From the NCBI GenBank assembly GCA_938001965.1, contig CALLBC010000103.1, positions 1 to 46,503 of the forward strand: DNA of 46,503 bases. Reading direction: 5' to 3'. This DNA is from an uncultured Bdellovibrionales bacterium (GTDB lineage Bacteria > Bdellovibrionota > Bdellovibrionia > Bdellovibrionales > UBA1609). Both the position numbers and the translations under genes were made by a program. Positions 41,177 through 46,503 of the stretch are shown in pieces (position 1 is the first letter of the stretch; every line of letters begins with the position of its first letter). Below the pieces are notes generated by a model, which saw only the letters and a program-made list of their open reading frames with translations, searched no databases and was not told the origin of the DNA.

Positions 41177-41761
41177 ATGGCTTTACTTGAAGTATTAAAA
41201 TTTCCAGACCCAAGACTTAGAAAAGTATCACAACCTGTTGATAAAATAACTGATGAGTTAGTTCAGTTTTCAAATGATATGCTTGAAACCATGTATGACT
41301 TTAAGGGCATTGGTTTGGCTGCGCCACAAGTTGGGCGTCTTGATCGTTTACTGGTTATAGATACTCGTCAAAAAGGTGATGATGATAGATATAAACTGGA
41401 TGATATGACAGAGCTTGAGCAAAAAGTGGAACAGCCTTTAATTGTATTCAATCCTGAAATTACTTTTAAAGAGGGTAAAACAACTTATGATGAAGGATGT
41501 TTAAGTATACCAAGCTATTATGAAACTGTTGAGCGTTTTGAATTAATTGAGCTTGAAGGCCTAAACCAAAAAGGTGAAAAAATTAAATTTAAAACTGATG
41601 GCTTGTTATCTATATGCATACAGCATGAGATAGATCATTTAGATGGTAAATTATTTATTGATAGGCTGAGTGTGATTAAATCTGGACGAATAAAAAAACA
41701 AATTAAAAAACACGGATATCCAGAAAGAAAAACAGAACAAGAAAGTGAAAGTGAGCAATAA
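41177..41761 (+). CDS. def: Peptide deformylase
   Basis: Removes the formyl group from nascent proteins. 194 aa from ATG 41177 (MALLEVLKFPDPRLRKVSQP), with GAGGGGAG just upstream; the track begins 12 nt earlier. All three metal-site motifs are present: GIGLAAPQVG, EGCLSIP and HEIDHLDG (Cys and two His bind the metal, Glu is catalytic). A short insert around residue 70 (DTRQKGDDDRYKLDDMTELE) is a little longer than in E. coli. First gene of the def-fmt-rpe-hutH-hutU run; the next gene starts at the base after its stop. Confidence 0.96.
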   Translation: MALLEVLKFPDPRLRKVSQPVDKITDELVQFSNDMLETMYDFKGIGLAAPQVGRLDRLLVIDTRQKGDDDRYKLDDMTELEQKVEQPLIVFNPEITFKEGKTTYDEGCLSIPSYYETVERFELIELEGLNQKGEKIKFKTDGLLSICIQHEIDHLDGKLFIDRLSVIKSGRIKKQIKKHGYPERKTEQESESEQ

Positions 41762-42703
41762 GTGAGTGTAGTAAGAGTCGCTTTTATGGGAACTCCAGAA
41801 TTTGCGGAGTATCATTTAAAACAATTGTATGCAGACCCACATTACCAAGTGGTGGGGGTGGTTTCGCAACCCGACAGAAAGCAAGGACGTAAATTAAAAT
41901 TAACACCAAGCCCTGTTAAGAAATTAGCTCTGGAGCATGAGACGCCAGTTATTACTCCTGACAAATTTAATAATACTGAAGTTTTTGATACTGTAGCTAG
42001 CTGGCGCCCGGAAGTGATTATTGTAGTTGCCTACGGACAAATTATTTCTTCTAAGTTTTTAAAAATGTTTGATCAAAGAGTTGTAAATGTACATGCTAGC
42101 TTATTACCGAGGTGGCGAGGGGCTGCACCTATTCAGCGCTCAATTATTGAAGGTGACATAGAGACTGGCGTTTGTTTGCAAGTCATGAAGAAAAAGCTAG
42201 ACGCCGGTGATGTTATTGGTGAGCGTAAAATATCTATTTCGGATGATATCAATGCAATTGAGCTACATGATAAGTTAAAAGTTTTAGGGGCCGATCTACT
42301 TTATGTTGAGCTGATGGATTACATCAGAGGAAACCTAACCCCAGTAAAACAAGATGAGCAATATATTACTTATGCTGAAAAGCTTTTGAAATCAGAATCA
42401 TTAATTGATTGGAAGCTTCCTGCTAAAAAAATTCATAATTTAATCAGAGGTATGCAGTTAGGCCCCGGAACTTATTCATTATTTCAAGGGTCTAAATTTA
42501 AAATCCACAAAACCACTGTTGTTAGTGTTGAGTCTGATGGTCCAGGCTATGTTATGGCTTCTGAGCCTAATGAACTATTAATTGGTTGTGGTGAAAATGC
42601 TTTAAAAATTTTAATGATACAACCAGAGTCAAGATCTCGAATGGAAACTTCAGAGTTTTTAAAAGGTCATCCAATTCAAAAAGGAGAAATATTCGGTGAG
42701 TAA
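41762..42703 (+). CDS. fmt: Methionyl-tRNA formyltransferase
   Basis: Transfers a formyl group from 10-formyl-THF to Met-tRNA(fMet), the partner step of def. 313 aa with the catalytic region VVNVHASLLPRWRGAAPIQ (Asn, His), the Asp in MKKKLDAGDVIGE, and the C-terminal OB-like tRNA-binding domain from about residue 205. Start is GTG directly after the def TAA. Overlaps rpe by 8 bp. Confidence 0.96.
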   Translation: MSVVRVAFMGTPEFAEYHLKQLYADPHYQVVGVVSQPDRKQGRKLKLTPSPVKKLALEHETPVITPDKFNNTEVFDTVASWRPEVIIVVAYGQIISSKFLKMFDQRVVNVHASLLPRWRGAAPIQRSIIEGDIETGVCLQVMKKKLDAGDVIGERKISISDDINAIELHDKLKVLGADLLYVELMDYIRGNLTPVKQDEQYITYAEKLLKSESLIDWKLPAKKIHNLIRGMQLGPGTYSLFQGSKFKIHKTTVVSVESDGPGYVMASEPNELLIGCGENALKILMIQPESRSRMETSEFLKGHPIQKGEIFGE

Positions 42704-43346
42704 ACCATTTATTATTGCACCAAGTATCTTATCAGCCGATTTCTCTAAATTGGCTGAGGAAATAAAAGCAGTGGAAAAGGCGGGAGCTGATTGGATACAT
42801 GTGGATGTTATGGACGGTCATTTTGTTCCTAATTTAACAATAGGTGCACCAGTTGTTAATAGTATCCGCCCAATAACTAAAGCTCAGCTTGATGTGCATT
42901 TGATGATTGATTATCCAGAAAAATATTTAGATGATTTTTTAGCAGCCGGTGCAGACATAATTACAATTCATATTGAATCTACAACTAAAGCTGCTGAGTG
43001 CATACAATTAATTAAAGAGTCTGGAGCAAAAGCTGGAATCACATTAAAGCCAGGAACGGCATTGTCAGATATTAAAAAATATTTACCAAGTGTTGATCTT
43101 GTCCTTGTTATGACTGTGGAGCCAGGGTTTGGCGGTCAAAGCTTTATGGATGATCAGGTCGCAAAAATTGATGAATTAAAAAAACTACGTGAAGAAAATA
43201 ATTATAATTATTTAATTGAAGTAGATGGTGGTGTGAATGCTGCTACAGTTGCAAAGTGTAAAAATGCTGATGTGCTAGTGGCTGGAAGTTTTGTATTTAA
43301 AAATGATTACGCACAATCCATTAAAACTTTAAAAGAGGCTAAGTAA
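42696..43346 (+). CDS. rpe: Ribulose-phosphate 3-epimerase
   Basis: Pentose-phosphate enzyme interconverting ribulose-5-P and xylulose-5-P. 216 aa TIM barrel with IAPSILSADFSKLAEE, HVDVMDGHFVPNLTIG, LDVHLMI, VMTVEPGFGGQSF and EVDGGVN (catalytic Asp and metal His residues present). The GTG start lies in the end of fmt with AGGAGA upstream. Followed by hutH after 3 bp. Confidence 0.96.
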   Translation: MSKPFIIAPSILSADFSKLAEEIKAVEKAGADWIHVDVMDGHFVPNLTIGAPVVNSIRPITKAQLDVHLMIDYPEKYLDDFLAAGADIITIHIESTTKAAECIQLIKESGAKAGITLKPGTALSDIKKYLPSVDLVLVMTVEPGFGGQSFMDDQVAKIDELKKLREENNYNYLIEVDGGVNAATVAKCKNADVLVAGSFVFKNDYAQSIKTLKEAK

Positions 43347-43349
43347 TAA

Positions 43350-44885
43350 ATGAAAGTTTTTAAATTAACAGGACATGATGTAAAACTAGAAAATGTATGG
43401 TCGGTGGCTCATCGTAATAACAAAGTGGAGCTTTGTGATTCGGCCAGAAAAAAGATTGTTGAATCAAGAGACTATATTGAGGGAAGAATTAAAAATGGTG
43501 ACACCATGTATGGCGTCAATACGGGCTTTGGTTTGTTTAGTAATGTAAATATATCTCAAGAAGATATTGAAAAGTTACAGGTAAATCTAATACGCTCGCA
43601 CTCTGTGGGGGTCGGAGAGCCATTTACTCCTCAAGAAACTCGCGCCATTATGTACCTAAGAGCCAATGCCTTATCAAGAGGGCATAGCGGCTGTCGTGTT
43701 GATGTTATTGAAAAGATATTAGAGTTTTTAAATAATAATATTATTCCTGTAATTCCCAGCCAAGGAAGTGTTGGTGCCAGTGGCGACTTAGCGCCCTTAT
43801 CTCACTTAGCTTTAGCATTAATTGGAGAAGGCAGAGTTTGGCAAGATGGAAAAAAGGTTCCTGTTGCTGAAGTTTTAAAAGCTAAAAAAATTAAACCATT
43901 AGTTTTACAAGCTAAGGAAGGTTTATCATTAATAAATGGTTGTCAGGTAATGACAGCTATTGGCTTGCTTTACACTTATGAAGCTAGAAGGCTAGCATGG
44001 ATGGTGGATTTAGCTGGAGCTATGACCCTAGAGGCTATGCGAGGAACACGCTCTGCATTTGACCCTTTAATTGCAGCAACACGCCCCCATCCTGGCGAGG
44101 CTAAGACGGCTCGTAATATGTTAAAGCTTCTTGGCGAAACTTCTCAAATTGCTGAAAGTCATGCTGATTGCGGTAATGTTCAAGATGCTTACTCGCTTAG
44201 ATGTATTCCTGCCGTTCATGGAGCAGCAAAAGATACAGTGGTTTCCACTTTAAAAACTTTAGAAATCGAAGCCAACTCTAGTACAGACAACCCTTTAGTC
44301 TTTTCAAAGGAAGGTAAAATATTATCTTGTGGTAACTTTCACGGAGAACCAGTGGCTTTTTCATTAGACTACTTGTGCATAGCTATGAGTGCCATGGCTA
44401 GTATTTCGGAGTGTCGAATTGAAAAACTAATAAACCCGGCGATGAGTCAGCTTCCTGCCTTTTTAGCTCCTGATGGTGGTTTAAATAGCGGTATGATGAT
44501 TGTGCAAGTGGCTGCGGCCTCACTTGTGAGTGAAAATAAAATTTTATCACACCCTGCCTCCGTTGACAGTATCCCAACCTCTGCTGATAAAGAAGATCAT
44601 GTGAGTATGGGAACAATCGCTGCAAGAAAGTTAGGGAAAATTATTAAAAATGCAGAAAATATTGTTGCCATGGAAATACTATGCGCAATGCAGGCGCTGG
44701 GGTTCTTAAAGCCTTTAAAAGCTAGTGCTGCTGTGGCTGCTGTTTACGACTTGCTAGAGCCAATAGTTCCGTTTGCTAAAGTGGATAGAATTTTTTCAGA
44801 AGACATAGAGCTTGTTAAAAGTAAAATCAGAGATAATTCAATTGCATTAACAATTAAAAAATCAGTAGGAGACTTAGAATGGTAA
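43350..44885 (+). CDS. hutH: Histidine ammonia-lyase
   Basis: First step of histidine degradation: histidine to urocanate and ammonia. 511 aa with the MIO-forming signature [20 protein letters not shown] (Ala-Ser-Gly cyclises to the cofactor), [23 protein letters not shown] and [15 protein letters not shown]. Full length. The start follows rpe by 3 bp with GAGG about 11 nt upstream, and it overlaps hutU by 7 bp. The pair appears to be in the same transcript as def-fmt-rpe. Confidence 0.97.
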   Translation: MKVFKLTGHDVKLENVWSVAHRNNKVELCDSARKKIVESRDYIEGRIKNGDTMYGVNTGFGLFSNVNISQEDIEKLQVNLIRSHSVGVGEPFTPQETRAIMYLRANALSRGHSGCRVDVIEKILEFLNNNIIPVIPSQGSVGASGDLAPLSHLALALIGEGRVWQDGKKVPVAEVLKAKKIKPLVLQAKEGLSLINGCQVMTAIGLLYTYEARRLAWMVDLAGAMTLEAMRGTRSAFDPLIAATRPHPGEAKTARNMLKLLGETSQIAESHADCGNVQDAYSLRCIPAVHGAAKDTVVSTLKTLEIEANSSTDNPLVFSKEGKILSCGNFHGEPVAFSLDYLCIAMSAMASISECRIEKLINPAMSQLPAFLAPDGGLNSGMMIVQVAAASLVSENKILSHPASVDSIPTSADKEDHVSMGTIAARKLGKIIKNAENIVAMEILCAMQALGFLKPLKASAAVAAVYDLLEPIVPFAKVDRIFSEDIELVKSKIRDNSIALTIKKSVGDLEW

Positions 44886-46503
44886 GAACTATTCAACCAC
44901 CAACAGGTACGAAATTAAATTGTAAAGGTTGGCAGCAAGAGGCTGCATACAGAATGATTCAACATAATCTAAGCCCTGATGTTGCTGAGGAGCCAGAAGA
45001 GCTAATTGTTTATGGTGGGCGAGGTAAAGCGGCTAGAAATTGGGAATGTTTTGATAAAATTTTAAAAGCGCTTACTGAAATTGAAAACGATGAAACATTA
45101 CTTGTGCAGTCTGGTAAACCAATTGGTATTTTAAGAACTCATGAGGACGCTCCACGTGTTTTATTGGCTAACTCTAACCTGGTTCCTAATTGGGCGAACT
45201 GGGATGTGTTTGATGAGTTAGATAAAAAAGGTTTGATGATGTATGGCCAAATGACGGCTGGTTCTTGGATATACATTGGAACTCAAGGGATTATACAAGG
45301 AACTTATGAAACATTTGTTGAAGCCGGTCGTCAGCACTTTGGTGGTAGTTTAAAGGGGAGAACTATATTAACCGCTGGTTTAGGCGGAATGGGTGGTGCG
45401 CAACCACTGGCTGGTGTTTTTGCTGGTGCTGCTGTTTTAGCTGTTGATGTTGATCCTCATAGAATAAGCCGCCGTTTAGAAACGGGTTATGTCGATGAGC
45501 TCGCGGACACATTAGAAGAGGCCGTTAAAAAAGTGGAAGAGTATAAAGCTGCTGGAGTGGCTAAGTCCGTGGCTTACTGTGGAAATATGTCAGAAGTGAT
45601 TCATGAACTTATCAAGTTAGGTTTTAAACCTGATATTTTAACTGATCAAACTTCTGCTCATGACCCATTAAAGGGCTATATTCCAGAGGGCTATACTTTA
45701 GAAGCAGCAGAACAGTTGCGAAATAATGATCCACAAAAACATATGGAGCTTGCAAAGCAATCAATGGCTAAGCATGTAAAAGGCATGCTTGCAATGCAGT
45801 CTTCTGGCGCAATCACCTTTGACTATGGCAATAATATTCGGGCCATGGCTCAATCTGTTGGTGTGGAGGATGCATTTAACATTAAAGGCTTTGTTCCTGA
45901 GTATATTAGGCCTCTTTTTTGTCGTGGGAACGGTCCATTCAGATGGGTTGCTCTGTCTGGAGACCCAGAAGATATTAAAGTGACCGATGATGCAATAAGA
46001 GAGTTATTTCCGCATAAGAAAGACTTATTAAATTGGCTTGATATGGCACAAGAACGAATTCAATTTCAAGGTTTGCCATCAAGAATTTGTTGGTTAGAGT
46101 ATGGTGAAAGAGCACTTGCTGGTGCAAAATTTAATGAGCTAGTAAGGGATGGTAAAGTAAAAGCTCCAATAGTTATTGGTCGTGATCATTTAGACTGTGG
46201 CTCTGTGGCTTCTCCTAACCGTGAAACTGAGGCTATGAAAGATGGCTCTGATGCTGTTGCAGATTGGCCAATCTTAAATGCAATGGCAAATGTAGCTAGT
46301 GGTGCAACTTGGGTGAGTCTGCATCATGGAGGCGGAGTAGGAATGGGTTATAGCATTCATGCCGGCCAGGTGATTGTTGCTGATGGAACGGATGCTGCTG
46401 CTAAACGTTTAGAGCGTGTTCTTACCACTGACCCTGCAATGGGTTTGTTTCGACATATTGATGCAGGTTATGAGTCCTCAGTAAAAATGGCTAAAGAAAA
46501 GGG
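44879..46503 (+). CDS. hutU: Urocanate hydratase, cut by window end (not in ORF track)
   Basis: Second step of histidine degradation, NAD+-dependent hydration of urocanate to imidazolone propionate. I read 541 codons from ATG 44879 (AGGAG 7 nt upstream) to the window edge without a stop; the track missed it because no stop lies inside the window. The family is about 555 aa, so only a short C-terminal piece is missing. Motifs include [57 protein letters not shown] and [18 protein letters not shown], with the cysteine proposed as active-site residue. It overlaps hutH by 7 bp, so the two are translationally coupled. Further hut genes (hutI, hutG) may follow outside the window. Confidence 0.96.
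   Translation, partial: MVRTIQPPTGTKLNCKGWQQEAAYRMIQHNLSPDVAEEPEELIVYGGRGKAARNWECFDKILKALTEIENDETLLVQSGKPIGILRTHEDAPRVLLANSNLVPNWANWDVFDELDKKGLMMYGQMTAGSWIYIGTQGIIQGTYETFVEAGRQHFGGSLKGRTILTAGLGGMGGAQPLAGVFAGAAVLAVDVDPHRISRRLETGYVDELADTLEEAVKKVEEYKAAGVAKSVAYCGNMSEVIHELIKLGFKPDILTDQTSAHDPLKGYIPEGYTLEAAEQLRNNDPQKHMELAKQSMAKHVKGMLAMQSSGAITFDYGNNIRAMAQSVGVEDAFNIKGFVPEYIRPLFCRGNGPFRWVALSGDPEDIKVTDDAIRELFPHKKDLLNWLDMAQERIQFQGLPSRICWLEYGERALAGAKFNELVRDGKVKAPIVIGRDHLDCGSVASPNRETEAMKDGSDAVADWPILNAMANVASGATWVSLHHGGGVGMGYSIHAGQVIVADGTDAAAKRLERVLTTDPAMGLFRHIDAGYESSVKMAKEK

Noticed and set aside
45789-45983. 64-aa plus-strand ORF near the right end
   Set aside because: It lies in another frame within hutU, which is conserved across the whole segment.

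Overview
The window is AT-rich (roughly one third G+C by eye), gene-dense chromosomal DNA with about 50 protein genes and no rRNA, tRNA, CRISPR array, transposase or phage gene that I can see. The gene content suggests a Gram-negative heterotroph: outer-membrane, OmpA-like and LptF/G proteins, several lipoproteins, a DUF2145-like protein, BolA/Grx4, a PilZ-type receiver, NtrC-type regulators, KorAB, aconitase and HutH/HutU. The receiver protein with a long acidic linker and conserved C-terminal helix, and the overall style, point to the former delta-proteobacteria, most likely a low-GC Bdellovibrionota (Bdellovibrio/Bacteriovorax-like) lineage. This assignment is inference; no 16S or marker gene is present.

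Layout. 0-4.5 kb: NhaA antiporter, then korA-korB (2-oxoacid:ferredoxin oxidoreductase), all minus strand. 4.6-8.7 kb: a plus-strand beta-lactamase-fold hydrolase, then a minus-strand set of sigma54 response regulator, CdsA-like and PlsC-like phospholipid enzymes. 8.8-12.5 kb: serA with a possible overlapping leader ORF, convergent with a small secreted protein, a D-2-hydroxyglutarate-dehydrogenase-like flavoprotein and DoxX. 12.6-16.5 kb: a tightly overlapping phosphorelay operon (REC-PilZ, REC, histidine kinase, Hpt, secreted protein). 16.5-17.3 kb: bolA-grxD-DUF2892, whose last gene (55 aa) is missing from the ORF track. 17.3-21.4 kb: HNH nuclease, then topoisomerase VI B and A genes and a small membrane protein, closed by a strong bidirectional terminator. 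21.4-27.2 kb: envelope proteins, a lipoprotein di-heme peroxidase and aconitase. 27.3-28.9 kb: TauE-like permease divergent from a LysR regulator with a symmetric operator. 28.9-30.9 kb: four small genes separated by exactly 3 bp each, one with a TEX264/GyrI-like domain. 31.1-34.65 kb: thioesterase, receiver protein, nadC, birA and redoxin operon. 34.9-37.6 kb: a probably abundant secreted Ala/Ser/Thr-rich repeat protein followed by a DUF2145-like protein. 37.7-41 kb: glycosyltransferase, hairpin repeat, lipoprotein hydrolase and LptF/G permease. 41.2-46.5 kb: def-fmt-rpe-hutH-hutU, apparently one operon; hutU runs off the right edge and is also missing from the track.

How it fits together. 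Central carbon and amino-acid metabolism is represented by KorAB, aconitase, SerA/D2HG dehydrogenase and histidine breakdown. There are several envelope-building functions (PlsC, CdsA, LptF/G, GT2). Regulation leans on receiver-domain proteins.

The most unusual items are the two-gene topoisomerase VI with a histone-H1-like lysine tail, the sequon-rich secreted helical protein next to the DUF2145-like protein, the self-contained phosphorelay operon, and the coupling of hut catabolic genes to translation-initiation genes.
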